From: Bin18 sp965200355
GTDB lineage: Bacteria; Desulfobacterota; Binatia; Bin18
NCBI GenBank assembly: GCA_965200355.1
Contig: OZ241351.1
Location: forward strand, 806,001-870,000
DNA length: 64,000 nucleotides
Reading direction: 5' to 3'
Part shown: positions 46,297 to 56,141 of the stretch, one piece after another
How positions within the stretch are numbered: position 1 is the first letter of the stretch
Layout of the letters: the number at the start of each line of letters is the position of its first letter
Notes under the pieces: model-generated
Database searches by the model: none
Told to the model about the DNA's origin: nothing
What the model saw: only the letters and a program-made list of their open reading frames with translations
Program-made: the position numbers and the translations under genes

Positions 46297-46719
46297 ATGC
46301 CACGCCTGGAGCCCGTCGATCATTTTCCGACCGCCATGCTCCGTGTCCGTATGAGCGGCCAGGACGCCCACTATGGCGGCAATCTGGTTGATGGGGCGAA
46401 GATATTGCAGCTTTTTGGCGATGTGGGGACAGAGCTGAGTATTCGCCTGGACGGGGATGAGGGCCTGTTTCGGGCGTATGACACGGTGGAGTTTCTCGCT
46501 CCGGTTTATGCCGGCGACTTTATTGAGGCGTCTGGGCGTATCACCCGTGTGGGGCGGACCTCGCGTCGGCTCGAATTCCAAGCCTGGAAGGTGATTCGGC
46601 CACGGCCTGATCTCTCGGATTCAGCTGCGGATGTCCTCGAAGAACCGGTCCTGGTCTGTCAGGCCAGCGGTACGTGCGTGACCTTGCGGGACAAGCAACG
46701 CAAGGGGCGGAGTAGCTGA
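46297..46719 (+). CDS. 3-aminobutyryl-CoA ammonia-lyase-like hotdog enzyme (Kal-like)
   Basis: 140 residues; the sequence RVRMSGQDAHYGGNLVDGAKILQLFGDVGTEL, with LDGDEGLFRAYDTVEFLAPVYAGDFIEASG and GRTSRRLEF, closely follows the Kal family that deaminates 3-aminobutyryl-CoA in lysine fermentation. No other lysine-fermentation gene is present, so the substrate here may be another beta-amino or hydroxyacyl-CoA. GAAGAGGAG precedes ATG; cotranscription with the molybdenum enzyme is likely. Confidence 0.85.
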   Translation: MPRLEPVDHFPTAMLRVRMSGQDAHYGGNLVDGAKILQLFGDVGTELSIRLDGDEGLFRAYDTVEFLAPVYAGDFIEASGRITRVGRTSRRLEFQAWKVIRPRPDLSDSAADVLEEPVLVCQASGTCVTLRDKQRKGRSS

Positions 46720-46765
46720 ACAGGGTCACGCCCCTTGTCTGAGACGGGTGCGGCGTTCCAGAGAG

Positions 46766-46785
46766 GGGCGGCCCACTGGCCGCCC
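46766..46785. terminator. Perfect hairpin between convergent genes
   Basis: GGGCGGCC, loop CACT, GGCCGCCC: 8-bp perfect stem in the 92 nt between the kal-like and amidohydrolase stops. No T-run. Confidence 0.55.
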
Positions 46786-46811
46786 TGGCTGTACAGACGC
46801 AGGAGAAAGCG

Positions 46812-48494
46812 CTAGGCGCTGCGCAGTACCCGCCCGGCAAACGCCCCAGTGTGGTCCAGCCCTTCCATAAAGACCTGACCGTTGACCAGGGTGTACTCAT
46901 AGCCGGAGGACTTTTGAATATAGCGTCCGCTGCCGGCCGGAAAATCGTGGACAAAGGTCGGCGGGGGCAGACGCAGATTATCATAATCAATGATGTTGAC
47001 ATCGGCGTAGGCACCTGCCCGGAGAACGCCCCGGTCGTGGATGCCAAACAACTGGGCCGGTTCCGCGGTCAACTTATGAATGGCGCGTTCGAGCGTAAAG
47101 TGTTCACGCTCTTTGACCCAGTATTTCAGAAAATAGGTCGGCAGGCTGGAATCCATGATCTGCCCGCAGTGCGCGCCCGAATCACCCAGGCCGATAACGA
47201 CTTGGGGATGGTCCAGCATGTGCTGCACGGCCTCAAACTGCGGATTGAGAAAGGGATAGTTGAACAGGGTCTTGCCGTTCTGGTCGAGAGACAGGGCGAT
47301 AAAGGCTTCGCCCGGACTCACCCCAAGCCGGTCGGCGTGGGCCTGAAGACTGTCCGCGGCTCCCAGGTCATAGCGGACTTCCCCTTGCGGCAGGACAAAA
47401 ATCTGACCGAAATCAATCGGCGGCGGGTCGTCTTGGGCCTCACGAATCATCTGCGCGCGATAGGCCGGATCGCTGAGCTTGGCGACGGTGGCGGGCAGAC
47501 TCAGCCTGCGCAGGGCGCGCCACGCCGGCGCTCGGTCAAACGGCGTCCGATTCACAAAGCCGAACAACACCCCAATCCCGCGCGTGGTGGACTGGGCAAA
47601 GACGCTGGCACCGCGTGCCGCGCTGGCCGTAATCTGGTCCAGCATGGCGGCATAGGCGGTCGGATGCGGGCGGCTTTGGGCCAGGCCAAAGGTGACGGGC
47701 CGGCCGGTGGCCAGGCTGACTTCTGTCATCCACTGCACTTCGCGTTGGAGGTCGGCCGGGCGGCCGCTGTCAATGCCCGGAGCGGCCTCAACCACGCCCC
47801 GTTGAAGGTCGCCCAGCGCGCTGGCAATGCCCATGAGTTCGTCAAACTCGGCAAAGGTGCCTGGCACGGGCTGCCCCTCCGGCGTGCGGTGGAGGATCGT
47901 GCGGGAGGTGGAAAATCCGAGCGCGCCGCCGGTCATGGCTTCGGCGACAATATCCCGCATTTTGGCGATGGCCTCGGGGCGGGCGGGTTTGTTTTCCAGG
48001 CTTTCTTCTCCCATAGCCCAGTAGCGGACCGCGCAGTGGCCCACCATGCCACCGACATTGACCCCCTTGGGGGCCGTGTCAAGCGCCTGGAGGTATTCCC
48101 CGTAGGTCTCCCATTTCCAGGGCATCCCCTCGGTAATGCTTGCCGCGGGAATATCTTCAACCGATTCCATCAGATGGGCCAGATAGTCACGATCTTGCGG
48201 CCGGCAGGGGGCAAACGTCACGCCACAGTTGCCCATGACAACCGAGGTCACCCCGTGCCAGCACGAAGAGGAGACCGTGGGGTCCCACCAGACCTGGGCG
48301 TCCAGATGGGTGTGAATATCAACAAAACCGGGAGTGACGAGCTTGCCTTCGGCATTGATCGTCCGCTTGGCCGAGCCGCTGAGCCGGCCGATTGCGGCAA
48401 TCCGGTCTCCCTGAATCGCGACATCCGCTTGCCGCGCTTGCCTCCCCGTTCCATCAATGACGGTGCCGTTTGTAATGACGATATCGTAGGCCAT
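46812..48494 (-). CDS. N-acyl-D-amino-acid deacylase family amidohydrolase
   Basis: 560 residues from ATG 48494 with AAGGAGGAG upstream. Composite beta sandwich plus TIM barrel: YDIVITNGTVIDGTGRQARQADVAI, metal motif GFVDIHTHLDAQVWWDP, MGNCGVTFAPCRP, and the C-terminal GLGDSGAHCGQIMD, with FDRAPAW and YADVNIIDYDNLRLPPP. This subfamily includes D-aminoacylases and many uncharacterised hydrolases, so a specific substrate is not claimed. Confidence 0.88.
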   Translation of the reverse strand: MAYDIVITNGTVIDGTGRQARQADVAIQGDRIAAIGRLSGSAKRTINAEGKLVTPGFVDIHTHLDAQVWWDPTVSSSCWHGVTSVVMGNCGVTFAPCRPQDRDYLAHLMESVEDIPAASITEGMPWKWETYGEYLQALDTAPKGVNVGGMVGHCAVRYWAMGEESLENKPARPEAIAKMRDIVAEAMTGGALGFSTSRTILHRTPEGQPVPGTFAEFDELMGIASALGDLQRGVVEAAPGIDSGRPADLQREVQWMTEVSLATGRPVTFGLAQSRPHPTAYAAMLDQITASAARGASVFAQSTTRGIGVLFGFVNRTPFDRAPAWRALRRLSLPATVAKLSDPAYRAQMIREAQDDPPPIDFGQIFVLPQGEVRYDLGAADSLQAHADRLGVSPGEAFIALSLDQNGKTLFNYPFLNPQFEAVQHMLDHPQVVIGLGDSGAHCGQIMDSSLPTYFLKYWVKEREHFTLERAIHKLTAEPAQLFGIHDRGVLRAGAYADVNIIDYDNLRLPPPTFVHDFPAGSGRYIQKSSGYEYTLVNGQVFMEGLDHTGAFAGRVLRSA

Positions 48495-48634
48495 AGCTCC
48501 TCCTTGTGTGGCGCGTCTCTCTGACCGGCCAGCCTGGGTGTGAGCGCTCCACTGTGCGGAATTTACGCCGGGGTGTCAATTCGCTCCACGACCGGGGCGG
48601 GGTGCAGTGCTCTTCCGCTCCTTGACCCCAGACG

Positions 48635-50921
48635 CTAGCGCATGGCCACGGCCTGAATCTGGCTATAATCGGTCAGGCCCTGCATACACTTGCGAATACC
48701 GTCCTGCATGAGGGTGGTCAGCCCCTGACGCCGGGCCGCGGCCAGGAGGTCGGTGGCGCGGGCGTGGGTGTGAATCAGGCTTTTAATCTCATCGGTGTCG
48801 TGTAAGGCCACCCGGCCTTTATAGCCGGTCCGCCGACACGCCTGGCAACCCGAACCGCGGACCAACCGAAAGTGCTCATCATACGGGATATTGAGCTGGC
48901 CAAAGTCCGCTTCGCCATAGGCGTGCACCAGAATATCGTAGGTTTCTTTGGACGGATGGTAGGATTCTTTGCAGTGGGGACACACCGTCCGGGCCAGCCG
49001 CTGGGCCAAAATACCGAGTAGCGCGTCGGCAAAATTAAAGGGGTCAAGCTGCATTTCGAGCAGGCGGGTCACGGTCTCAACGGCGCTATTGGTATGCAGA
49101 GTGCTCAACACCAGATGACCGGTCAGGGAGGCCTGCATACTGATATCGGCCGTCTCCCGGTCGCGAATTTCACCCACCATAATGATATCGGGGTCGGCCC
49201 GCAGAAAAGAGCGCAGGGCGGCGGCAAAGTCAAACCCGATTTTGGGATTGACCTGGACCTGACGCAGACCAGCCTGAGAGATTTCCACCGGGTCTTCTGC
49301 GGTCCAGATTTTTTTCTGGGGGGTGTTCAAGTAGGCCAGCGCGGCGTGCAGGGTGGTCGTCTTGCCCGACCCGGTCGGGCCAACGCACAGCAGCATCCCG
49401 TGGGGTTTGCGTAAGAGTTGCTGAAACGTCTGGAGACTAGCGGGGGGCATCTTGAGTTGAGACAGAGGAATCGGCTCATGGGCGGTCAGCAGGCGCAGCA
49501 CGACATCCTCGTTGTCCGTCCCCGCGGTCGGGATGGTGGCGACACGCAGCTCAATATCGCGCCTGTCCAGACGAAATTTGATCTTGCCGTCCTGCGGTTT
49601 CCGCCGTTCGGCGATATCGAGCTGGGCCAGGACCTTAATGCGCGAGGTAATGGCCCGCCGATTGTGGGCGGGAACGTGGAGGTGGGTATAGCAGCTGCCG
49701 TCTTCGCGAAAGCGAATCAGCGTCTCCTGTCGTTCCCCCTGCGGTTCGATGTGGATATCCGAGGCCCCGGCCTTATAGGCGTCGATAATGACTTGGTTGA
49801 CCGGGCGCACAATGGCACTGTCATTCTTATCGGCTTCGGAGGCTGGGCTCGGGTCGGTCTGGTCGGGGTCTTCGGCCACCAGCTGGCCCAGAATGGCGGT
49901 GCGAGAGGGCATCGGAAGCCAAGTCGGTACTGACCAGCTCCACTAGCTGGCGAATGTCCTCCCGCAGGCCCACGACGTAGGTAATGGTTTTACCGGGGAA
50001 GAGCCGGCGAATATCCTGCTGATTCTGAAAATCGCGCGGGTCGTCGGTCAGCACTTCCAGCGCGTTATCCGTAGCGCGGAGGGGCAGCCAGTAATTGGCC
50101 TGGAGATAACTCGGGTTGATACCCTGGAGGAGACCGGGCGCAATATCAAGGTCCTGGCCGGCCTCCAGAAACGGGCACTGGTAGAAGCTGCTCAGCGCGC
50201 GGCCAATCTCGCGTTTGGGCACCCCGAAACGCTCCATCAAAATCGACTCAATGGGCGTCCCCGTCGCGTGAGCGGCGGCGGTCGCCTCGTCAAGCTGCTG
50301 CGGGGTGAGGTGACGGGCGGTGAGCAGGGGATCGAATTTGGTATGGCGCGCGGCCAGTTGATATTGATTATGCAGGGCAATACCGAGGGTGGCGGCGATT
50401 TCTCCGACCTTGCCCTCATCGGTTGAGGTAAACCGGGCCGCCCCTTTTTTATTGATGAGCTGCATCACGCCAGTCAGGCGGTCAGCCGTGTCGCAGATGG
50501 GGACGGTCAATATCTGTCTGGTGTGGACCCGCGTTTTCTGGTCCCACGAGCGGTCAAAGGCGAGGTCAGGACTCAGGCGGCGTAACGCGCCGACATCATA
50601 CGCGTCGGCGATATTCACCACCTGTTTGTGTTGGGCCACATAGCCGGCAATACTGCGCCCGCCAATCGGCAGGCGGATCTCATGAATCTGATCGATATCG
50701 AGGAATCGGGAATACAGTTCGTCCGTGGTCTGGTCCACGGCGTACAGGGTGAGATGTTCGGCTTCAAACAGGATCAGAATATCACGGCTGAGCGAGGTCA
50801 GGAGTTCATCAAGATTTGAGGCGGCGTGGATGCGATTCGTGACGGTCTTGACCCGCTCGGCATAATCGATGCGGGCCCGGAGGGAGGACAGGGTACGAGC
50901 GGCGGTGTTTGGCGGTGGCAT
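48635..50921 (-). CDS. PilB/GspE-type assembly ATPase with N-terminal GAF domain, one frameshift
   Basis: About 762 residues when read across a single indel near 49905-49912. In order: a GAF domain at about 25-165 (ASNLDELLTSLSRDILILFEAEHLTLYAVDQ), the T2SSE N-terminal domain at about 175-335 (LDEATAAAHATGTPIESILMERFGVPKREIGRAL), then the motor with ASDIHIEPQGE, Walker A GPTGSGKTTT, Walker B PDIIMVGEIRD, HTNSA, and zinc ligands CPHC and CQAC. Extension ATPase for type IV pili or type II secretion. The two halves overlap in different frames from 49827 to 49912 (an ATG at 49912 could start the second half), so either one extra base interrupts one gene or the motor is made separately. Confidence 0.85.
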
Positions 50922-51018
50922 CCTGCGTTTTTAGCGGATTCTTCTCCCATCGGGTAGCCGGCGACCGCCCCGGCCCTCGCTTGTTTCCAGCCGAACAGGT
51001 GTGGTACACGAGGAACGC

Positions 51019-52587
51019 ATGAATCTGGCCCAGCATTTCTGGAATCGGCTTGCTCACGATGCTGATCGCGTCTTACTCGAACATCTTGCCCCGTCGGGAG
51101 CAATAACCTGGCGGCAAACCCGTGGCGCGTTGCGCACGGCGGCCTCGCGGTGGATGGCCGCTTTGCGCGCTGCCGGCATCCGGCCGGGGGACCGGGTGGC
51201 CCTGTCGTTGGACAAAGCCTCGGGTTTAGTGCCCGCCCACCTGGCTGTTCTGGGGGTCGGGGCCGGGGTGGTGCCGCTCAACCCCGCGCTCTCCGCGGCC
51301 GAGACCCAAGCGGTCCTGAAACAGGCCGCGGTCAGACTGGCGATTACGCCGGCGGCAACACTCAACCGCGCGCCAGAGCTGACGCAGGCGGTCAACGGGC
51401 CGTGGTGGGTCGCCACCCAGGATGAGACGCCGGGCGATATGCCGCAGCACACCGTCGATTTAGCCCACGTCCTGGCCCGCTATCGACCCGGCGATGAACC
51501 CGCGGCCGGCCCGGACGACGCGGTCGCGCTGCTGCTGTTCACCAGTGGAACGACCGGGCAACCTAAAGGCGTTGGGCTGACCCATCACAATATCGCCGCC
51601 AACCTGCACGCTCTGTTGGTCGAGACCTGGAAAATGCGAGCCGAGGACCGCCTGTTGCACGCCCTGCCGTCACATCATCTGCACGGCCTGGGCCTGGGGC
51701 TGTATGGCACGCTGTATGTTGGTAACACTGCCGTGCTGCTGGACCGCTTCGATCCAGTGGTCGTTCTGAGCGCGTTGGCCCAGCACCGCATTAGCGTGTT
51801 TATGGGTGTCCCGACCATGTACCACCGGATGACCGAGCGCCTGACCGCGTTGGCGGGAGCCGTGTCCTGGCCCTCAATGCGGGTGTTTATCTCCGGCTCT
51901 GCGCCCCTTTCGCCGGCGACCTTTCGACGTTTCGAGGAGCAGTCCGGTTTTCGTATCGTTGAACGCTATGGTTTGACCGAGACCGCGATCAATACCTCCA
52001 ACCCCCTGGACGGTGAGCGCCGCCCCGGTACGGTCGGTCTGGCTCTGCCGGGGGTCGAGGTTGGGATATTCGACCCCCACACCAAGCAGCCGCTCCCGCC
52101 CGAACAGACCGGAGAAATCTGGGTGCGCGGGCCAAATGTCTTCAGCGGCTACTGGCACAACCGGGAGGCGAGCGCGGCGGCCTTTTGTGACGACTGGTTC
52201 CGCACTGGTGATTTAGGGGTTTTATCCGCCGATGCCTATTTGACTATTAACGGCCGGATGAAGGAACTCATCATTGTGGGTGGGACCAATGTCACGCCCG
52301 ATGAGGTCGAAGCCGTTCTGGAAACCCAGACCGGCGTGCGGGAGTGTGCGGTTGCCGGGGTGCCGGATACGGATTTGGGTGAAACCGTCGTGGCCTTCAT
52401 CGTTCCCCAAGCCGACCAGGACGCGGCTCGCCTGGAGGACCGGCTGCGCCACTGCGCCGAACAGGGCCTCGCCCCGTATAAGCGTCCACGCCGGTATCGC
52501 TTTCTGGCCGAAATTCCACGGAACTCTATGGGCAAGGTCGAACGCGGCAAACTCAAGGACATGGGCAGGGTAGCCCCAGAGGTCTGA
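51019..52587 (+). CDS. AMP-forming acyl-CoA ligase, malonyl-CoA synthetase (MatB)-like
   Basis: 522 residues from ATG 51019 (GAGGA at close spacing; GTG 51001 is an alternative). Adenylation motif LLFTSGTTGQPKGVGLTH, then ERYGLTETAINTSNPLDGER and RRPGTVGLALPGVEV, which matches the MatB subgroup that activates malonate or methylmalonate. The C-terminal hinge and lysine are in YLTINGRMKELIIVGG and IPRNSMGKVERGKL. Diverges from the PilB-like gene and is followed 10 nt later by the NCS2 permease, which might import its substrate. Confidence 0.88.
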   Translation: MNLAQHFWNRLAHDADRVLLEHLAPSGAITWRQTRGALRTAASRWMAALRAAGIRPGDRVALSLDKASGLVPAHLAVLGVGAGVVPLNPALSAAETQAVLKQAAVRLAITPAATLNRAPELTQAVNGPWWVATQDETPGDMPQHTVDLAHVLARYRPGDEPAAGPDDAVALLLFTSGTTGQPKGVGLTHHNIAANLHALLVETWKMRAEDRLLHALPSHHLHGLGLGLYGTLYVGNTAVLLDRFDPVVVLSALAQHRISVFMGVPTMYHRMTERLTALAGAVSWPSMRVFISGSAPLSPATFRRFEEQSGFRIVERYGLTETAINTSNPLDGERRPGTVGLALPGVEVGIFDPHTKQPLPPEQTGEIWVRGPNVFSGYWHNREASAAAFCDDWFRTGDLGVLSADAYLTINGRMKELIIVGGTNVTPDEVEAVLETQTGVRECAVAGVPDTDLGETVVAFIVPQADQDAARLEDRLRHCAEQGLAPYKRPRRYRFLAEIPRNSMGKVERGKLKDMGRVAPEV

Positions 52588-52597
52588 AGGCCGTCTG

Positions 52598-54338
52598 ATG
52601 GCAGCGCAGGACTCCCAGGACATTCGCTACGAGCCCGACGAGCGGCCCCCGCTCGCCCTCTCTATTGGGCTCGGGGGGCAGTACGCTCTGCTCTCCGTTG
52701 CCGGCATCGTGCTGACTCCGACCCTCATGATCCGCATTGCTGGCGGCAGCGAAGCCTATCTGTCCTGGGCGGTGTTTACCGCCCTCGTGATCAGCGGGGC
52801 GACCACCGTGGTCCAAGCCGTCCGTATCGGACGGCTTGGCGCCGGCTATATTCTGCTCATGGGCAGCTCCAGCGCCTTCCTCGCCGTTTGCGTGTCTGCA
52901 CTTGAAAAAGGCGGGCCGGGACTGCTGGCGAGTCTGATTCTTATCTCAGCCGTGTTCCAGTTCACCCTGGCGACCAAGCTGTCGCTGTTCCGGCGGATTT
53001 TTACCCCAACGCTGGCCGGCACTGTGCTGATGCTGATTCCGATCACCATCGGCCCGCTCATCCTGGGCAAGCTGACCGTGCCAGAGGGCGCCGCCCGTGG
53101 CCGCCCCGGTGACCGCCGGCGTCACCCTGGTGGTGATGGTCGCGGTCGCGCTCCGCGGCACCGGGGCCTGGCGGCTGTGGGGACCCGTTATCGGGATGGG
53201 TGTGGGCAGCCTGGTTGGGGGTCTGGCTTTTGGGATATACGACACCGCGCGCGTCCTTGAGGCGGACTGGATCGGCCTGCCGGCCGTCGCCTGGCCGGGG
53301 CTCGACCTCGGCTTTCATGCGACCTTCTGGGCTCTGCTGCCGGCGTTCGTGCTGGTGACGCTCGTTGGCGCGCTCGATACGGTTGGCGACAGTATCGCCA
53401 TCCAGCAGGTCTCGTGGCGCCGGCCGCGTGCCCTGGACTTCCGCTCAATCCAGGGCGCGCTCAACGCCGATGGGCTGGGCAATCTGCTCTCTGGCTGTGC
53501 GGGCACCGTCCCGAATACGACCTACGCGATGAGTATCTCGGTCGCCGAACTCACCAGGGTGGCGGCCCGTTCCGTTGGCGTGTGGGTTGGGGTCTTCTTT
53601 GTTGGGCTGGCCTTCCTGCCGAAGTGTGTGGCCGTGGTGATGGCCATACCCGGCCCGGTGGTGGCCGCCTACTTCATTGTGCTGGTGGCCATGCTCTTTG
53701 TCATGGGTATGAGAATCCTCTTTCAGGATGGGCTCGACTATCGGAAGGGTTTTGTGGTCGGCCTCGCCTTCTGGCTCGGGGTGGCGTTTCAGCTTGACTG
53801 GGTGTTCCCCGCCTACTTTCAAGGGTCGTGGAGCGAACTGCTCGGGAACGGCATGACCGTCGGGGGCGTGACGGTCATGGTACTGACGCTGTTCGTCGAG
53901 CTGACCGGACCGCGCCGCCGGCGTATCAGGACCGCCTTGACCGCTGAGGCCTATCCGAAAATTGACACCTTCTTGTCCGAGGTTGCCGCTCGTGGGGGCT
54001 GGAACGAAGAGATGACCGCGCGGCTGCGCGCGGTCGGTGAGGAAACCCTGCTGATTCTTCTCCAACAGAAAACGCAAGAGACGGCCCACGATGGACGGCG
54101 CCTGCTGCTGATCGCGCAGAGCGAGGCCGAGGCCGTGGACCTGGAGTTCATCGCCGCGACCGACGAGGCCAACCTGGAGGATCAAGTCGCCTTGCTCAGC
54201 GAACGGGTCGCGGGTGTTCCGGTTGAGGAAGAAATATCGCTCCGATTGCTCCGGCATCATGCCTCGTCCGTGCGCCACCAGCAATACCACGATACCGACG
54301 TGCTCACCGTCCGCGTCGAGCCGGCCGGCTCTTCCTGA
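52598..54338 (+). CDS. NCS2-family (uracil/xanthine) permease with extra C-terminal domain, one frameshift
   Basis: Roughly 580 residues when one extra base near 53093-53096 (CCC run) is ignored; coding resumes as VAAPVTAGVTLVVM. The membrane part has the NCS2 pattern: LGGQYALLSVAGIVLTPTLMI, MGSSSAFLAVCVSAL, ALNADGLGNLLSGCAGTVPNTTYAMSISVAELT, and 12 or so hydrophobic helices. After the last helix comes a soluble domain of about 130 residues (from about 53930: FLSEVAARGGWNEEMTARLRAVGEETLLIL, ending LRLLRHHASSVRHQQYHDTDVLTVRVE). That domain loosely recalls anti-sigma/GHKL ATPase folds. Substrate uncertain. Confidence 0.82.
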
Positions 54339-54400
54339 ACGGCCCCTCCTCTCTCAGCGTCTGCCTGACGCTGCGCCACGTCCCTGCTATAAGTCAGGGC

Positions 54401-56002
54401 GTGCCCTCACCTGACGCGCCGCCCGCCCCTGACCAACAGCCGCCTGACCCAACGCGGTCACGGCTCGCACGCAAGGGGCGGCCCATTATTATTGCCACCC
54501 TGCTGAGCCGCCCGCTGGGTTTTCTGCGGGAAGCCGTCCAGGCGGCGCTGTTTGGCGCCTCGCGGCTGACGGACGCCTTTCTGGTGGCGTATAACGTCCC
54601 GGAAATGATGCAGACGCTTTTCTTCAGTGGGGCGCTGAGTAATTTTTTCGTGCCGGTCCTGACCCGCTATCGCGCCAAGCCAGACGAGCTGAGTACGATT
54701 TTCAGCCTCGCGCTGAATGGTGCCGTGCTGTTGGCCGTGCTGTTGGCCGGTGGGTGTTATGTCTTCGCCTCCAGCCTCATGACAGTGGCCGCGCCCGGTC
54801 TGGCGGGGGACGATCACGCCTTGGCGGTTTTTCTGTTTCGACTCATGCTTCCCATGCTGGTCCTGCACTGTTTGCTGGCCGTGATGAAAGGCACGCTCAA
54901 CAGCCTCGACCACTACGCCATGCCGGAATACGCCGGGGTGTTTTTCAATCTGGTCATGATTGGGTGTGCCCTGGCCCTCGCGCCCACCTATGGCATTACC
55001 AGCCTGGCCATCGGCGTGGTGGCCGGCAGCAGCCTTCAGGTGCTGCTCCAACTGCCCACGCTATGGCGTTGCGGGCTGCGCTATCGACCGACCCTGGCCT
55101 TCTCCCACCCCGCCCTGCGAGAAATGGGGGGGCTCGCACTCGGCGCATTTATTGCCACGGCCGTTGTGCCTCTTAACGCCTTTGTGGCGCGGGCTTTGGC
55201 CTCAACCCTGGCCGAGGGCAGTATTTCGGCGCTGGCATACGCCTTTCGGGTGTTTCTGTTGCCCGTCAGTCTGGTCGCGGTTCCGGTCTATACCGTCCTG
55301 CTGACCGAACTCTCAAGCGCCCACAACCAGGGACGGCTCGCGACTTTCAAAAAACAGGCCGAGGCTGGGCTCTCGCTGCTCTTTGCGGTGGCCCTCCCGG
55401 CCACCGCGGTCCTGGTCGCCCTGGCGCTGCCCATCACCCGCCTGTTGTACGAACGCGGCCAATTCGCCCCGGAAGACGCGGCCATGACCAGCCAGGCGCT
55501 GAGGGCCTATGGAGTTGGTATTCTGGCCTATGGGACCAGTCAGGTGATGGTGCGCCTCTTTAATGCGACAAAGAATACCCGCACGCCGGCTTGGGTTGGT
55601 GTTGGTTCGGTCGGGCTGCACGCGGTCGGCTGTTGGTTGCTGATGCAGGTCTGGGGGCACTGGGGCATTGCCCTGGTCACATCCCTGGTGTCCTATCTGA
55701 ACACCGGCGTCCTATACGTCATTTTTCGGCGGCGGCACGGCCCGCTTGATGAAGGCGTCCTGCTGCGCAGTCTGGGGAGCCATATTGGGTTAGGGCTGGT
55801 TTTGGGCGGCTGTCTGTTCTTTTTCAGCCAGCCGCTCGCTGCCGCCTCCGGCTCGCTCCTGACCCCTGCACGGCTCCTCTCTTTGGCGGGAGTGCTGGTC
55901 GCCGGCGGGGGAGTATATCTCGTGCTCGGCCTGCTCTGCAAAGTCGAAGAGGTCCGTAAGGGAGTAGGGGTGCTCAAGCGGGCGGCGAGGAGAGGAAAAT
56001 AA
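54401..56002 (+). CDS. murJ: Lipid II flippase MurJ
   Basis: 533 residues from GTG 54401. 14 or so helices in the MOP-exporter pattern: IATLLSRPLGFLREAVQAALFGASRLTDAFLVAYNVPEMMQTLFFSGALSNFFVPV carries the conserved Arg and Asp near the N-terminus. Later segments include GTLNSLDHYAMPEYAGVFFNLVMI and AYGVGILAYGTSQVMVRLFNATKNT. It moves the peptidoglycan precursor across the inner membrane. Confidence 0.93.
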   Translation: MPSPDAPPAPDQQPPDPTRSRLARKGRPIIIATLLSRPLGFLREAVQAALFGASRLTDAFLVAYNVPEMMQTLFFSGALSNFFVPVLTRYRAKPDELSTIFSLALNGAVLLAVLLAGGCYVFASSLMTVAAPGLAGDDHALAVFLFRLMLPMLVLHCLLAVMKGTLNSLDHYAMPEYAGVFFNLVMIGCALALAPTYGITSLAIGVVAGSSLQVLLQLPTLWRCGLRYRPTLAFSHPALREMGGLALGAFIATAVVPLNAFVARALASTLAEGSISALAYAFRVFLLPVSLVAVPVYTVLLTELSSAHNQGRLATFKKQAEAGLSLLFAVALPATAVLVALALPITRLLYERGQFAPEDAAMTSQALRAYGVGILAYGTSQVMVRLFNATKNTRTPAWVGVGSVGLHAVGCWLLMQVWGHWGIALVTSLVSYLNTGVLYVIFRRRHGPLDEGVLLRSLGSHIGLGLVLGGCLFFFSQPLAAASGSLLTPARLLSLAGVLVAGGGVYLVLGLLCKVEEVRKGVGVLKRAARRGK

Positions 56003-56141
56003 AATCGGGACGAGAAAACTGCCCGATCCTGAAGGGTGAGAATTGATGAGGGTCAGGCATTGCGCCTCTTTATCTCTCGCCAGTTTTCGAGTAAACATTT
56101 TTCCGAATCAACACGGCGGACAGCGGGGAAGGAAAGCGGCT

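Noticed and set aside
46851..48524. 557-codon plus-strand open frame opposite the amidohydrolase
   Set aside because: It is the antisense shadow of a clearly recognised family member; its translation shows no known domain and the GC-rich codon bias on the other strand explains the missing stops.
49905..49912. Programmed frameshift in the PilB-like gene
   Set aside because: No slippery heptamer or stimulatory stem is visible at the junction; a single-base indel or separate start is simpler.
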